Below, piece by piece: positions 1 to 9,249 of a stretch of DNA of 64,000 nt (positions are counted from its first letter, which is position 1; every line of letters starts with the position of its first letter). Made by a program: the position numbers and the translations under genes. Source of the DNA: Halorientalis pallida (GTDB lineage: Archaea; Halobacteriota; Halobacteria; Halobacteriales; Haloarculaceae); the NCBI RefSeq assembly GCF_004118325.1, contig NZ_RDFA01000006.1, forward strand, positions 124,001 through 188,000, read 5' to 3'. Below the pieces are notes generated by a model. The model made no database searches. It was not told the DNA's origin and was given only the letters and a program-made list of their open reading frames with translations.

Positions 1-249
1 GTCGACATGCGCATGGACTACCTCGCACCCGCGACGGACGACCTCTACGCCGAAGCCGAGGTCATGCGGATGGGCGGCAGCGTCGCCGTCACCGACATCG
101 AGATCTGGGACGCCGACGAGCACCACGTCGCCTCCGCTCGCGGCGTCTACAAGACCGGCGGCGACAGCGAAGGGACCCCCTGGGTCCGCAGCGGCGACGA
201 CGCGCCGGAGGGAATGACCGACGACGCGTCCGAGGACGGCGAGGACTGA
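1..249 (+). CDS. PaaI-like hotdog thioesterase, C-terminal fragment
   Basis: The frame is open from the first base, so the gene begins upstream of the window and only about 82 codons are present. The pattern of an aromatic/acidic strand, then GGSVAVTDIEIWD, then a short charged turn and ASARGVYK is the last beta-strand pair of the PaaI/hotdog acyl-CoA thioesterase fold. An acidic, probably disordered haloarchaeal tail of about 25 residues follows (GDSEGTPWVRSGDDAPEG onward). The substrate cannot be judged because the catalytic N-terminal half is missing. It converges with the lipoprotein gene on the other strand; the two stop codons are adjacent. Confidence 0.75.
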   Translation, partial: VDMRMDYLAPATDDLYAEAEVMRMGGSVAVTDIEIWDADEHHVASARGVYKTGGDSEGTPWVRSGDDAPEGMTDDASEDGED

Positions 250-1293
250 TCAGCGGAGCTGCCAGATCCCCTTCTCGTCGGCCCCATTGGACGTGAAGTC
301 GAACGAAAAGTACAGCGGCCCGTTCCCGGCTGTGACGACGTACGGAATCTCCCCCTCGACGTGTTTCCCCGACGCGACGTTCGGATTCAGCGGGAACGCG
401 TTCCCGAGTTGCTGTTGGACACCGAGATCGAGCGCCTGCGGCGTGCCTCGCCTGTCGGTCAACAGCGTCTGCCCGGTGAGACCGAGGTAGGCCGTCCGAC
501 CTTTCGCGTTGTCGACACGCACCGTCGGCAGGAGGAACTCCCGTCCCTCGCCGGCCGTGGCCCTGCCGACGCTGTCGGCGGTCCGCACCTCCGACACCGT
601 CACCGTCAGGTTCGCCGCCGAGACGCTCGCGCCCACCTCGTTGACCGGAACGCGAAGCGACTGGCGGAACACCGACTCGGGCCGCTGTGGGTCCGCGGTC
701 AGGTCGACGGTCACCCGCTCGAACGCCGTCGCCGCGGCGTCCACGTCGAAGACGAACGACCACCCCTTGCTGTCGGTCGCCACCTCGAAGGCGACGAACC
801 CGCGAATCGTCTCGCCCGGGAGGAGCACCCCCCTGGTGAACTGCCCGCCCGTCTGGGAGACCAGTCGGAGCCGCTCCCGCGTCGTCCCGTCGCCGTCGGT
901 CACCCGGAAATCCCGCAGGTCCGCCAGCTCCAGAGCGTCGTCACTCCGGTTTTTCACCGACAGCACGACGATCAGGAACTCCCGTCCGCTCGGGGCCTCG
1001 CCTCGCCCGGCGAGTTCCCGCCGTCGGTCGGTCCCCTCCACGAGGAAACCGACCGACTCGTCGACGATCCGCTGGCCGACGACGGCCGACGGGCGCTCGC
1101 TGTCGAGTTCCGCCACCTCGTCCGTCGTCGTCCGATCGTCGGTGGTTCCACCTGCTCCGACGCTCCCGCCCGGGATGGTCGACTGTCCCGTGGGCGTCGT
1201 CGAGCCATCGCCGGAACAGCCGGCGAGCAAGAGCGTCCCCGCGGCCACACCGCTACCGAGAAGCGCACGTCGCGAGAGCCGATCGTCGGTCAT
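250..1293 (-). CDS. Tat-exported lipoprotein with two DUF4352-like domains
   Basis: The start was placed at the Met that gives MTDDRLSRRALLGSG, because this creates a Tat-type twin-Arg signal and an LLLAGC lipobox at about residues 20-25; the frame upstream of it is not protein-like. The mature protein has a Ser/Thr/Gly linker, then two beta-rich segments (about 85-200 and 215-345). Both carry the 'extended conserved interval, GREFL, VxVxN/VKNRS' pattern seen in DUF4352-type immunoglobulin-like extracellular domains. It is probably anchored to the outer face of the membrane through a lipidated Cys. The ligand is unknown. Confidence 0.82.
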   Translation of the reverse strand: MTDDRLSRRALLGSGVAAGTLLLAGCSGDGSTTPTGQSTIPGGSVGAGGTTDDRTTTDEVAELDSERPSAVVGQRIVDESVGFLVEGTDRRRELAGRGEAPSGREFLIVVLSVKNRSDDALELADLRDFRVTDGDGTTRERLRLVSQTGGQFTRGVLLPGETIRGFVAFEVATDSKGWSFVFDVDAAATAFERVTVDLTADPQRPESVFRQSLRVPVNEVGASVSAANLTVTVSEVRTADSVGRATAGEGREFLLPTVRVDNAKGRTAYLGLTGQTLLTDRRGTPQALDLGVQQQLGNAFPLNPNVASGKHVEGEIPYVVTAGNGPLYFSFDFTSNGADEKGIWQLR

Positions 1294-1369
1294 GGTAGGA
1301 GCGCTACGCCGACCCCCGGCATAAGCTTCCTGACCTGCGAACGTGGCGACGACCGCTCGACCGAGCCGA

Positions 1370-3055
1370 TCAGTCGCCGGTGGCTGCCGCACCCTCGACG
1401 TTCTCGTCGGGCACCGTCCCGTCGTCGTTCCAGCCGCGATGCTCGTAGTAGCTGTCCAGTTCCGCCGAGAGCCCGTCCAGATCGTAGGGCAGTGCCTCGT
1501 CGTCACTGCGGTCCTTCCCGCGCTCGTTGTGGAAGTGCCGCTCCATCTCGACGATCCGGCTCCCCACGTGCATCAACTGCTCGTAGTCGGTCTGGAACAC
1601 TTTCTCGTAGCGTTCCTCCTCGGTGTAGGAGGAGGAGAACTGACAGAGCACGCCACTGTCCCTGACGGCCTTGAGGTTCTCCAGTTCGATGATCGTCTCG
1701 GATTTCCCTTCGACGCCCTCTTTCTCCATCGCCTCTGCCGGCGAGACCAGCGGGTACTCGTAGTCGTAGGCGACCGAGTACATGTGGTCTGCGCCGCGGT
1801 TCGAGGTGGCGTAGGAGAGGCCCTGGCCGTTGAGCGTCCGGCCGTCGTGGGCGGCGAACTCCATGCCCTTCATCGTCCAGTTGTCCACGCCGAGTTCGTC
1901 GTGGATGCGGTCGATCCCCTCCGCGAGCATGTCGCCTTCCTCCTCGCGGCGGGCGATCTTCTCGACCAGTTCCAGCATGAGTTCCTCGTTGCCGAACTCG
2001 TCGTTGGCGGCGAGGTACGCCGAGACCGTGTCCCCACAGGAGATGGTGTCGAGCCCGTAGCGGTCACACAGTTCGTTCGCCTCCATGATCGTCCGGAAGT
2101 TGTCGACCAGCGCGTTCGACCCGAAGGCCATCACGGTCTCCCATTCGGGGCCCTCGGTCGTGAACCCGTCCGATTCGTCCTTCGTGGGGAGTTTGCAGGC
2201 GAAGGCACACGACGAGCAGGTCCCCTTCTTGTACTTGTGGTCGATGACCGCCGACGAGCCGATGTCCTCGAGTTTGTCGTAGGACAGTTCCTCGAAGTAC
2301 TTCGTCGGGACGGCCTCGACGGCGTTGGCAAAGGAAGAGACCGACACCGTGCCGGCGTCTTTCATCGGGCTGTCGGAGGTCGCGGCCTCCTGGTGGATCG
2401 CCTGGGTCACCTCGTCGTCGAGTTCGATCTCCGGCCGGGAGTCCCCGTCGAAGGTGAGGAACTTCACGTTCTTCGAGCCCAGTACCGCGCCGAGGCCGCC
2501 GCGACCGAACGCGCGGGACTCGGAGGTGATGATCGAGGCGAACCGCACGAGGTTCTCGCCGGCCGGGCCCGCGATAGCCGCGTGTTCGTTGCCGAGGTCG
2601 TGTTCCTCGTCCAGATACTCGATGGTCTCGGGGATCGTCGCGCCTTCCAGATCATCGACCGCCTCGAAGGTGACGCCCTCGTCGGAGATGTGGACGCCCA
2701 CCAACTCGTCGCTCGCGCCGGTGATCTCGATGGCACCGTAGCCCGTGTCCGCGAACGGCCGGGACATGAACCCGCCGGCGTTGCTCGACAGCAGGCCGTC
2801 GGTCAGCGGCGACAGGCCGGTGCAGTTCATCCGACCCGTGAAGCTCATCGTCGAGGTCTGGAGCGGGCCGGTCGCGAAAAACAGCGAGTTCTCCGGCCCG
2901 AACGGGTCCGCGTCGAACGGGATCCGCTCGTGGGCGAGTCTCGTGCCCACGCCCCGGCCGCCGATGAACGACTCCAGCACGTCGTCTATGTTCTCCGTCT
3001 CCGTCTCCTGGGTTCCCACGTCCACTGTCAGCAGTGGACCCTGCCCGTGTATCAT
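1370..3055 (-). CDS. aor: aldehyde ferredoxin oxidoreductase family protein
   Basis: This is a tungsten- or molybdenum-bispterin oxidoreductase of the AOR family, which oxidises aldehydes to acids with ferredoxin as acceptor. Of the 561 residues, the N-terminal part carries the family signatures GGRGVGTRL (about 32-40) and GYGAIEITG. The 4Fe-4S ligands are visible as CSSCAFAC (Cys280, 283, 287) with the fourth at Cys471 in RDSGVLCQF. The start MIHGQGPLL is preferred over an upstream in-frame Met because a TATA box lies 28 bases before it and would overlap the longer N-terminus. AOR paralogues are common in haloarchaea; which aldehyde this one uses is not visible. A MobB-MoaE fusion for pterin cofactor synthesis is encoded at about 43 kb. 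Confidence 0.93.
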   Translation of the reverse strand: MIHGQGPLLTVDVGTQETETENIDDVLESFIGGRGVGTRLAHERIPFDADPFGPENSLFFATGPLQTSTMSFTGRMNCTGLSPLTDGLLSSNAGGFMSRPFADTGYGAIEITGASDELVGVHISDEGVTFEAVDDLEGATIPETIEYLDEEHDLGNEHAAIAGPAGENLVRFASIITSESRAFGRGGLGAVLGSKNVKFLTFDGDSRPEIELDDEVTQAIHQEAATSDSPMKDAGTVSVSSFANAVEAVPTKYFEELSYDKLEDIGSSAVIDHKYKKGTCSSCAFACKLPTKDESDGFTTEGPEWETVMAFGSNALVDNFRTIMEANELCDRYGLDTISCGDTVSAYLAANDEFGNEELMLELVEKIARREEEGDMLAEGIDRIHDELGVDNWTMKGMEFAAHDGRTLNGQGLSYATSNRGADHMYSVAYDYEYPLVSPAEAMEKEGVEGKSETIIELENLKAVRDSGVLCQFSSSYTEEERYEKVFQTDYEQLMHVGSRIVEMERHFHNERGKDRSDDEALPYDLDGLSAELDSYYEHRGWNDDGTVPDENVEGAAATGD

Positions 3056-3078
3056 TGGCAATGGCAATGGCTGGCAGC

Positions 3079-3088
3079 CTAATAAATC
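3079..3088 (-). promoter_or_regulatory. TATA box of the aor gene
   Basis: The minus-strand sequence ATTTATTA is centred 28 bases before the aor ATG. This spacing places transcription initiation at or next to the start codon, so a leaderless mRNA is likely. Confidence 0.6.
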
Positions 3089-3175
3089 AATAGCCACTGG
3101 ACACGGATGTCTTTAACCGGCCTTCCGGATGGAAGGGTCGACCGTCGGACCAGCTTACATTGGTCAGCGTCGCCG

Positions 3176-4183
3176 TCAGTCGTCGGTCACGGCGGCCATC
3201 GTCGTCTCCTTGTGATCCTGACTCATCCCGGAGACGAAGCCGACCCGGACCGAATCCACGCCGTCGACGGCGGCGAAGGCCTCGACTTTCTCGCGGACGT
3301 CTTCGGGCGTACCGACCGCGGCCACGGCGTCGAGCAACTCGTCGGGGAGCGCGTCGGCCATCGCGGCCGTGTCTCGGTCCTCCCACGCGGCCCGGATCGC
3401 CTCGACCTCGTCGGTGTACCCCTGCTCGGCGATGGAGTCGCCGTAGAAGGGCCCGTACGCGCCGATCAGGAAGGCGATCATCTGCCGGGCCATCGTGCGG
3501 GCGGTGTCGCCGTCCTCGGTCGCACAGCACCGCACGATGGGGCTAACTCGCAGGTCTTCGGGGTCCCGATCACCGAGGTCGGCCCCGCGCCGGAGGTCGT
3601 CCATGCGCTCGTCGAGGCCGTCGAGGGTGAACAACTGGGGAACCCAGCCGTCGGCGAACCGGCCGGCGAGTTCCACGGCCTTGGGTCCGAGCGCCGCCAC
3701 GTCGATGGCCGGTGGGTCTTCCGGGACCGTCCCCTCGTAGCTCATCCCACCGAGGTCGTAGAACTCGCCGTCGTAGTCCACGTCGCCGCCGGCACAGACC
3801 TGCCGGATCACGTCGATGGTCTCCCGGAGGCGGCGCAGCGGGCGGTCGAACGCCTGGCCGTGCCAGCGCTCGGCGATGGCGGGCGAACTCGTGCCCAGAC
3901 TCATCCGGAAGCGGCCGTCGCTCACGTCGTGCAGTGTGAGCGCGCTCTGACCCAATACGGTCGGGGCCCGGGAGTACGGCGAGATCACGTCGTCGGTGAT
4001 CCCGATGTCGTCGGTTCGTTCCGCCAGCACGGTGAGCACCGAGACGATGTTCCAGCCAGTCGTCTCGCCCATCGTGACGTGGCTGAAGCCGTACTCCTCG
4101 GCGCGCTGGGCCTGCTCGGCCAGCGAGTCGACGCTGTCGTGGTCGCGGCTCATCAACACGAGATCGCAGGTCGGGGCCGTCAT
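3176..4183 (-). CDS. F420-dependent LLM-class oxidoreductase
   Basis: A 335-residue TIM-barrel flavin/F420 oxidoreductase of the bacterial-luciferase-like superfamily. The family features are the opening strand CDLVLMSRD, the GFSHVTMGET segment, the GRFRMSLGTSSP loop after strand 4 (the F420/flavin phosphate-binding region), and a C-terminal VGTPEDVREKVEAFAAVDGV motif typical of the group. It resembles the haloarchaeal-restricted NP1902A-type F420 family. It is monocistronic as far as can be seen, downstream of the 52-aa gene on the same strand. The substrate is not inferable. Confidence 0.88.
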   Translation of the reverse strand: MTAPTCDLVLMSRDHDSVDSLAEQAQRAEEYGFSHVTMGETTGWNIVSVLTVLAERTDDIGITDDVISPYSRAPTVLGQSALTLHDVSDGRFRMSLGTSSPAIAERWHGQAFDRPLRRLRETIDVIRQVCAGGDVDYDGEFYDLGGMSYEGTVPEDPPAIDVAALGPKAVELAGRFADGWVPQLFTLDGLDERMDDLRRGADLGDRDPEDLRVSPIVRCCATEDGDTARTMARQMIAFLIGAYGPFYGDSIAEQGYTDEVEAIRAAWEDRDTAAMADALPDELLDAVAAVGTPEDVREKVEAFAAVDGVDSVRVGFVSGMSQDHKETTMAAVTDD

Positions 4184-4249
4184 GGGCCGACAGAATAGGG
4201 GGATGGTCTTAAGCGTTGGAGGCGATGCGCCGCGTCGTGTGCCGACTCG

Positions 4250-4408
4250 TCACCGCATCTCGGCCAGCGAGACGACGAGTTCGGACTGGAGCCACCGGGC
4301 GGTGTCCTCGCGGTCGTAGACGACGAGGGCGTCGCCCGCGGTGAACTGCCTGTATCTGCCCTGCGGTTCGTCGCGGTCGTCGGCGGGGTCCGTCTCAGGG
4401 TGCGTCAT
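4250..4408 (-). CDS. small conserved haloarchaeal protein (DUF7331-like)
   Basis: A 52-residue protein beginning MTHPETDPADDRDEPQG and ending VVSLAEMR. The central part FTAGDALVVYDREDTARWLQS resembles a small domain widespread in haloarchaea (I recall it as DUF7331); no function is known. The ATG is supported by a TATA-like TTATACG about 30 bases upstream, suggesting a short or absent leader. The acidic N-terminus followed by a compact beta-alpha core suggests a soluble cytoplasmic protein. Confidence 0.75.
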   Translation of the reverse strand: MTHPETDPADDRDEPQGRYRQFTAGDALVVYDREDTARWLQSELVVSLAEMR

Positions 4409-4591
4409 CTTCGTTACTGAACTAGTACCCTATCTACGTATAATCCCGAGACCGTATGGTTCGTTACAGGCCATTTAACGTCCGTTCGACGTCGAACTGT
4501 CGGTGAACGGGTTCGAAACGGCGTGAAACGTCGTAAAACGTCGTCGGTGCGACCGGTGTTCCGGTAAAATCGCGGGACCGTACGCCGGTCG
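4409..4591. other. intergenic stretch with AAACGTCGT repeats
   Basis: No gene is seen. The A+T-rich first 35 bases hold the promoter of the 52-aa gene. Beyond it are two direct copies of AAACGTCGT (GAAACGTCGTAAAACGTCGT) and a related GAAACGGCGTGAAACG. These could be operator-like repeats, but no regulator can be named. Confidence 0.4.
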
Positions 4592-6487
4592 CTACTCGTG
4601 GTTACACATCTTCATGGCGTCCCGGACGGCCTCGCGCTTGCCGAGTAGCGTCACCCGGTCGCCGCCCTCGATCTGGAAGTCCGGGCCGGGGACCTCGACC
4701 TCGCCGTCTCGATCCACGAGAGCGATCAGGCAGGTGTCGGGCAGCTTCGGGCCGATCTCTTCGACCGTCCGGCCCGCGAGTTCGCCGTCGGGGGAGACCT
4801 CGACCTCCTGCACGTCGCCCTTGCGGCCCACGTCGGTCATCCAGTGGGCCAGCGCGGGGCGTTCGATCTGGTTGTCCATCGCCCACGCGGTGGCCATAGC
4901 CGAGGAGATGGTCCGGACGCCCAGTTCCTCGAAGGCCTCGACGTTGTCGGGATTGTTCGCGCGTGCGATGACGCGGTTGGTGTCGAACTTCGAGGACGAC
5001 AACTGGGCGATCAGCAGGTTCGCGTCGTCGTCCCCGGTGGCGGCGACGACGGTCTTAGCGTTGGCTGCCCCGGCCTCCCGGAGGATGTCCGTGTCGGTCC
5101 CGTCGCCCCAGACCACGGAGTAGCCCTCGTTGCGGGCGTGTTCGACTGTCTGTTCCTCTTCCTCGACGATCACGACGTTCTCGCCGCGATCCTCGAGCCG
5201 TTCGGCCAGCGCACGGCCGACCTGACCGCCACCGACGATGATGACTCGCATTGGTATCACGTCTAGGTATTCCGCGATGTAGCGCGCGAAGCCGCCCTCG
5301 AGGGCGACCGTCGCGAAGATGACCAGAAAGACCGTCCCGACGAGGAGCTGTGCCTGCTGGTCCAGCCCGTGGGCCTGCATCTCGACGGCAAAGAGCGTCG
5401 CGACGGAGGCGGGGATGATCCCGCGCGGGCCGACGAAACTGATGAACAGCTTCTCCGAACGTGTGAAGCGGTCACCCCGGGCCGAGATGAACACCAGCAG
5501 GGGTCGGATCACGAAGATGACCGCCGCCACGACGACCAGTCCCGCCAGCCCGAGCCGGAGCAGGTCGTCGATCTCCAGGAGTGCGGCCAGCGCGATGAAG
5601 ACGAACGAGAGGACGATCAGCGTCACGTCGCCTTTGAACGCCTCGATCTCGTCCTCGTAGGGCACGTCGAGGTTCCCCAGCACCAGGCCGGCGGTAGCCA
5701 CGGCGGCGACGCCCGCCTCGCTGGCGATGGTGTCCGCGGTTGCGAACGCCACCAGCGCTCCAGCGAAGGCGAGCAAGCGAGCGTTTCGTGGCGCGTTCCC
5801 CGGCGAGAGATCGACGTACCGGAGGAGATAGTAGACGATCACTGCGACGACCAGCCCCACGAGGAGGCCGATTCCCAGTCGCGAGGCGAAATCCCGGAGG
5901 AAGGCGACGCCGGCCCGGTCCTGCAGGATGACGACCTCGAAGATGACGACGGCGATGATCGCCGCCGACACGTCGTTGATAATCCCCTCGGTTTCGAGTG
6001 CGGCGGCCACCCGGTCCCGGACCGGCACGACCTGCAGGATCGGGGTGACGACCGTCGGGCCGGTGGCGACCAGCAACGCACCGATCAGGAAGGAGAGGTC
6101 CCACGGCTGGCCCAGTGCGAACTTGATCGTCGCGGCCGTGCCCAGGAGCGCGATGGCGGCCCCGACGGTCACGAGTCGGAGCGTCGCCGAGGGTGCCTCC
6201 TTGATGCGGTCGATCCGAAGGTGGAAGGCCCCCTCGAAGACGATGATGGCGACCGAGAGGCCCACGATGGCCGGGAGCGCCTCCGCGCCGAACGTCGCCG
6301 CCGAGAGGAGCCGCGTGCCGAAGATGAACCCCGAGAACGGACCCAGTAACAGCCCCGCCGAAATGAGAAAGATGATACTCGGGACCTGGAACCGCGCCGC
6401 GAGCAGCTGCGCACCCACGCCCAGCCCGATGATAGCGGCCACGAGGGGAATTATCTCGCCTGTGGCCACGTCCAACCCTCCATGCAC
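4592..6487 (-). CDS. monovalent cation:proton antiporter with TrkA-N/TrkA-C domains
   Basis: About 631 residues. The first ~400 form a Na+/H+ (CPA1/NhaP-type) exchanger with about twelve hydrophobic helices; the charged segment [12 protein letters not shown] and the [11 protein letters not shown] motif in the discontinuous helix are recognisable. A Rossmann TrkA-N domain follows ([19 protein letters not shown]), then a TrkA-C domain ending [10 protein letters not shown]. The nucleotide-binding RCK module is expected to gate transport by NAD(H) or a dinucleotide. The start is taken as GTG ([12 protein letters not shown]) because a TTTAAG TATA box lies about 25 bases upstream; an earlier GTG at 6520 is possible but lies beyond that box. 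It probably serves ion or pH homeostasis. Confidence 0.92.
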   Translation of the reverse strand: MHGGLDVATGEIIPLVAAIIGLGVGAQLLAARFQVPSIIFLISAGLLLGPFSGFIFGTRLLSAATFGAEALPAIVGLSVAIIVFEGAFHLRIDRIKEAPSATLRLVTVGAAIALLGTAATIKFALGQPWDLSFLIGALLVATGPTVVTPILQVVPVRDRVAAALETEGIINDVSAAIIAVVIFEVVILQDRAGVAFLRDFASRLGIGLLVGLVVAVIVYYLLRYVDLSPGNAPRNARLLAFAGALVAFATADTIASEAGVAAVATAGLVLGNLDVPYEDEIEAFKGDVTLIVLSFVFIALAALLEIDDLLRLGLAGLVVVAAVIFVIRPLLVFISARGDRFTRSEKLFISFVGPRGIIPASVATLFAVEMQAHGLDQQAQLLVGTVFLVIFATVALEGGFARYIAEYLDVIPMRVIIVGGGQVGRALAERLEDRGENVVIVEEEEQTVEHARNEGYSVVWGDGTDTDILREAGAANAKTVVAATGDDDANLLIAQLSSSKFDTNRVIARANNPDNVEAFEELGVRTISSAMATAWAMDNQIERPALAHWMTDVGRKGDVQEVEVSPDGELAGRTVEEIGPKLPDTCLIALVDRDGEVEVPGPDFQIEGGDRVTLLGKREAVRDAMKMCNHE

Positions 6488-6626
6488 CTGGGGCGACGAA
6501 CGCACGGGGCTTAAACGCACTCACTCGCCGCCGTCGAAACCGCCGTCCAGCCCCGTCAGAGCCACAGTATCGGCGACGATAATTTCACCCGCACCTATTT
6601 ATGCTACTCTCTATCAAACCAGGGTA
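6488..6626. promoter_or_regulatory. divergent promoter region, antiporter / soluble transducer
   Basis: A TTTAAG box near 6508-6514 serves the leftward antiporter gene. TATTTATG at 6596-6603 lies 28 bases before the transducer ATG. Both genes therefore look leaderless. Confidence 0.55.
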
Positions 6627-8216
6627 ATGAGCCTCGCCAACCGTGTCTCGGCGCTCCTCCGGTCGGTCCGGTCCGAATCCGGTGACGCGGACGATGGGCG
6701 GACGGCCGACGGAGTGACGGGACGCGTGGAGACGGAGGAACGGGATTCGGGAACCGAGACGGGCGGCCACGCCGGCGGGAGAGACGAGTCGACACTGGGC
6801 GAGACGGCGGCCGGAGGCGACGACGAGACAGAATCAGACGACGACGGCACCGGCCGGAACGGGGCCGAACCCGAGCCCGCAGAGCGTGGATCCGACGACG
6901 GCGAACCCGCCGAGACCGACCCGGGGACGGTCGTAGCGGACGGGGGCGCGACGGCCGCCGAGACACCGCTCGAAGCGACCGCTCGGGAGTTCCGCGACGC
7001 GATGGAGGCGGCCGCGGACGGCGATCTGGGCCAGCGTCTCGATACCGACCGCGAGAACGAGGCCATGGCCGACGCCGCGGCCGCGTTCAACGAGATGCTC
7101 GCCGACCTCTCCGAGACGGTCGGTGAACTCGACGAGTTCGCCGACGAGGTCGACGACAAGACCGAAGAGATGAGCGCGGCGACCCGGGAGGTCCGGGACG
7201 CCAGCGAGGACGTGGACTCCTCGATGGACGAGATCACCGAGAACGCCGCCGAGCAGGAGGAACTGCTCGAACGCGTCGCCAACGAGATGACGGACCTCTC
7301 GGCGACGGTCGAGGAGATCGCCTCTTCGGCCGACGAGGTCGCGACCATCTCACAGGAGGCGGCCGAACACGGGAAGGACGGCCGTGACGCCGCCACCGAA
7401 GCCCTCGAAGAGATGCACGACATCGAATCGCACGCCGACACGACCATCGACCAGGTGTCCTCGCTCGAATCCCGGATCGAGGACATCAGCGGCGTCGTCG
7501 AGGTGATCGACGACATCGCCGACCAGACGAGCATCCTGGCGCTGAACGCCTCCATCGAGGCGGCCCGGGCGGGCGAGGCCGGTGAGGGCTTCGCCGTCGT
7601 CGCCGACGAGGTCAAACAGCTGGCCGAGGAGGCAGGGCAGGCGACCGAAGAGATCAGCGAGATGATCGAGGACGTCCAAGACGAGACGGGCGAGGCCGTC
7701 GACGAAGTGCGCGAGATGGGCGAGCGGGTCTCGACGGGGACCGAGACGGTCGAGGACGCGCTCTCCGCGCTCGACGAGATCGCCGACCGCGTCGAGGAGG
7801 CCAACGACGGTGTGCAGTCGATCAACGACGCCACCGACGAACAGGCCGCGAGTACCGAAGAGGTCGTGGCGATGGTCGAGGACGTGGCCGAGTTGAGCGA
7901 GGAGACCGCCGCGGAGGTCGAAGACGTCTCCAGGGCGACCGGGACCCAGACCACGATGCTCTCGGAAGTGGCCGTCCAGATGGACCGGCTGGCCGACCAG
8001 GCCAACACGCTCCGGGACCTGCTGGCGGGCTACGAGGAGGGGGGCGACGACGGCGACGACGAGTTGTCCTGGGACGACGCCCAGGTCCACGACGGTGGGG
8101 ACGACGGTGACGACGAGTTGTCCTGGGACGACGCCCAGGTCCACGACGGTGGGGACGGTGACGACGGTGACGACGAACTCTCCTGGGACGATGCGCAGGT
8201 TCACGACGGGCAGTAA
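6627..8216 (+). CDS. soluble methyl-accepting transducer with triplicated C-terminal tail
   Basis: 529 residues with no transmembrane helix, so a cytoplasmic halobacterial transducer (Htr/MCP). Residues 1-110 are acidic and low complexity. A HAMP-like segment ([17 protein letters not shown]) starts near 130 and leads into a long coiled coil. The conserved signalling hairpin, [15 protein letters not shown] then [17 protein letters not shown], lies at about 305-340 and should bind CheA/CheW. EE/EQ pairs suitable for methylation flank it. The C-terminus (473-528) carries three near-identical [14 protein letters not shown] units joined by Gly-Asp spacers, which is not a usual MCP ending. The ATG is fixed by a TATA box 28 bases upstream. 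Five STAS-like paralogues follow directly, suggesting functional linkage. The input signal is unknown. Confidence 0.93.
   Translation: MSLANRVSALLRSVRSESGDADDGRTADGVTGRVETEERDSGTETGGHAGGRDESTLGETAAGGDDETESDDDGTGRNGAEPEPAERGSDDGEPAETDPGTVVADGGATAAETPLEATAREFRDAMEAAADGDLGQRLDTDRENEAMADAAAAFNEMLADLSETVGELDEFADEVDDKTEEMSAATREVRDASEDVDSSMDEITENAAEQEELLERVANEMTDLSATVEEIASSADEVATISQEAAEHGKDGRDAATEALEEMHDIESHADTTIDQVSSLESRIEDISGVVEVIDDIADQTSILALNASIEAARAGEAGEGFAVVADEVKQLAEEAGQATEEISEMIEDVQDETGEAVDEVREMGERVSTGTETVEDALSALDEIADRVEEANDGVQSINDATDEQAASTEEVVAMVEDVAELSEETAAEVEDVSRATGTQTTMLSEVAVQMDRLADQANTLRDLLAGYEEGGDDGDDELSWDDAQVHDGGDDGDDELSWDDAQVHDGGDGDDGDDELSWDDAQVHDGQ
8043..8210 (+). repeat. in-frame tandem repeat, 3 units of 18/18/20 codons
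   Basis: Units span 8043-8096, 8097-8150 and 8151-8210. Each encodes [18 protein letters not shown], with an extra Gly-Asp in the third. Units 1 and 2 are nearly identical in DNA; unit 3 has several synonymous changes (GAACTC, GATGCG, GTTCAC) and no change in the core peptide. This points to selection on the peptide after duplication. Confidence 0.95.
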
Positions 8217-8225
8217 CTCGCGCTG

Positions 8226-8230
8226 TTTTT
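8226..8230 (+). terminator. oligo-T terminator after the transducer
   Basis: A T5 run begins ten bases after the transducer stop codon. Archaeal termination commonly occurs at such tracts without a hairpin. Confidence 0.4.
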
Positions 8231-8286
8231 GAATTCTGATAACCAGCAGGGAACATTGATTGTGGTGTGTGTGAACAGTTCTCTCT

Positions 8287-8673
8287 ATGGCGGACTGGAG
8301 TGTCGACACAGACGAAGCACAGAACCGACTGTACATCGAACTCGTCGGGAGTCACGATCCGGAGATGGCGAAGGAGTCGTCGGAAGCGGTGAAGGCGGCG
8401 GCCGAACGACTCGATCCCGGCTTCGAGGTCATCACCGACATCTCCGAGTTCGTGCCGGGCGACCAGGAGGCAGTCCAGTACATCGAGGAGGGTAAAAAGG
8501 CAGTCCGCGAGAACGGCGCAGCTGCGGCGGTCCGGGTCCTCGGTGAGGGGTCGACGACGGGGCAGATGCACTTCGAGCGCGTCGGTGAGGACGAGGAGGA
8601 GTACGCCGTCGCCGTGGCCGACACCGTCGAACAGGCCGAGAAACTGCTCGACAAGCGCGCGGCTTCGCAGTGA
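8287..8673 (+). CDS. STAS/SpoIIAA-like protein, array copy 1
   Basis: 128 residues, the first of five tandem paralogues. The order is: MADW opening, acidic turn, strand RLYIELVG, helix, RLDPGFEVITDISEF, helix with EEGKKAVRENG, strand AAVRVLGEG, then GQMHFERVG, YAVAVADTVEQAEKLLDKR. The alternating strand/helix order and the 'GF-x-[IV]-x-D' strand followed by a polar loop resemble the SpoIIAA-like/STAS_2 fold used as small cytoplasmic switch or scaffold proteins. This is a pattern-based call; no catalytic residues are evident. It is closest to copy 2 (shared PGFEVITD, GEGSTTGQM, ADTVEQAEKLLDKR). A regulatory link with the transducer ending 70 bases upstream is inferred from position. Confidence 0.8.
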   Translation: MADWSVDTDEAQNRLYIELVGSHDPEMAKESSEAVKAAAERLDPGFEVITDISEFVPGDQEAVQYIEEGKKAVRENGAAAAVRVLGEGSTTGQMHFERVGEDEEEYAVAVADTVEQAEKLLDKRAASQ

Positions 8674-8774
8674 CTCCCGCCAGTGGCCGTGATGGCCGCC
8701 TGTAGAGGCCACTGGTTCTACGAAATGATAATGGGCGGAGAGAACTCATACTTGATCTGTGCTACGCCGTGTCT

Positions 8775-9167
8775 ATGGCGGAGTGGAACCACCGTGTCGA
8801 CGAAGCGGAGAACCGACTGTACATCGAACTGGGCGGCCACTTCACCGCCGAGGAGGCGGAGAAATCGACCGCGGAAGTGAAAGAGAAAGTCGAGCGACTC
8901 GACCCTGGCTTCGAGGTCATCACGGACCTCGAGGAGTTTATACCCGGTGACCAGGACGCCATGAAGTACGTCGAAGAAGGGAAACGGGTAGTTCGCGAAC
9001 ACGGTGCGGAGGCGGCCGTCCGTGTAATGGGTGAAGGGTCGACGACCGGTCAGATGCAATTCGAGCGCCTCGGCGAAGGCCAGGAGAAGTACGCCGTCGC
9101 GATGGCCGACACGGTCGAACAGGCCGAGAAACTGCTCGACAAGCGCCGCGAGCAACCCTCGCAGTGA
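8775..9167 (+). CDS. STAS/SpoIIAA-like protein, array copy 2
   Basis: 130 residues, starting at MAEWNHRVDEAENR; the Met two codons upstream is less likely because every paralogue begins M-x-x-W. It shares with copy 1 the segments RLDPGFEVITD, GDQ(D/E)A, GEGSTTGQM and ADTVEQAEKLLDKR, so these two are the most recent pair. The end is REQPSQ, similar to copy 3. A 100-base gap containing the TATA-like CATACTTGA precedes it, so it may have its own promoter. The role is unknown beyond the proposed STAS-like switch or adaptor function. Confidence 0.8.
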   Translation: MAEWNHRVDEAENRLYIELGGHFTAEEAEKSTAEVKEKVERLDPGFEVITDLEEFIPGDQDAMKYVEEGKRVVREHGAEAAVRVMGEGSTTGQMQFERLGEGQEKYAVAMADTVEQAEKLLDKRREQPSQ

Positions 9168-9218
9168 CGTAGCTGTTTCTGTCAATCCGACTATCGAACC
9201 TGAGAACCGTGCGGCAAC

Positions 9219-9226
9219 TCTTATTG
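9219..9226 (+). promoter_or_regulatory. TATA box of STAS-like copy 3
   Basis: TCTTATTG is centred 27 bases before the ATG. It is preceded by GCGGCAAC, which recurs (GCGGCAAT) before the TATA box of copy 4. The two promoters therefore share a BRE/TATA block, GCGGCAA-Y-TCTTA. Confidence 0.6.
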
Positions 9227-9249
9227 TCGATTGGTAACGAGCCACATGT

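Noticed and set aside
1343-3082. 579-codon open frame opposite the aor gene
   Set aside because: It mirrors a clear AOR coding sequence with family motifs and metal-ligand Cys; the opposite-strand frame is open only because of G+C-biased codon use.
5928-6626. Extension of the soluble transducer frame upstream into the antiporter gene
   Set aside because: The TATA box at 6596-6603 and the ATG 28 bases later define the gene start; the upstream part is antisense to antiporter coding sequence.
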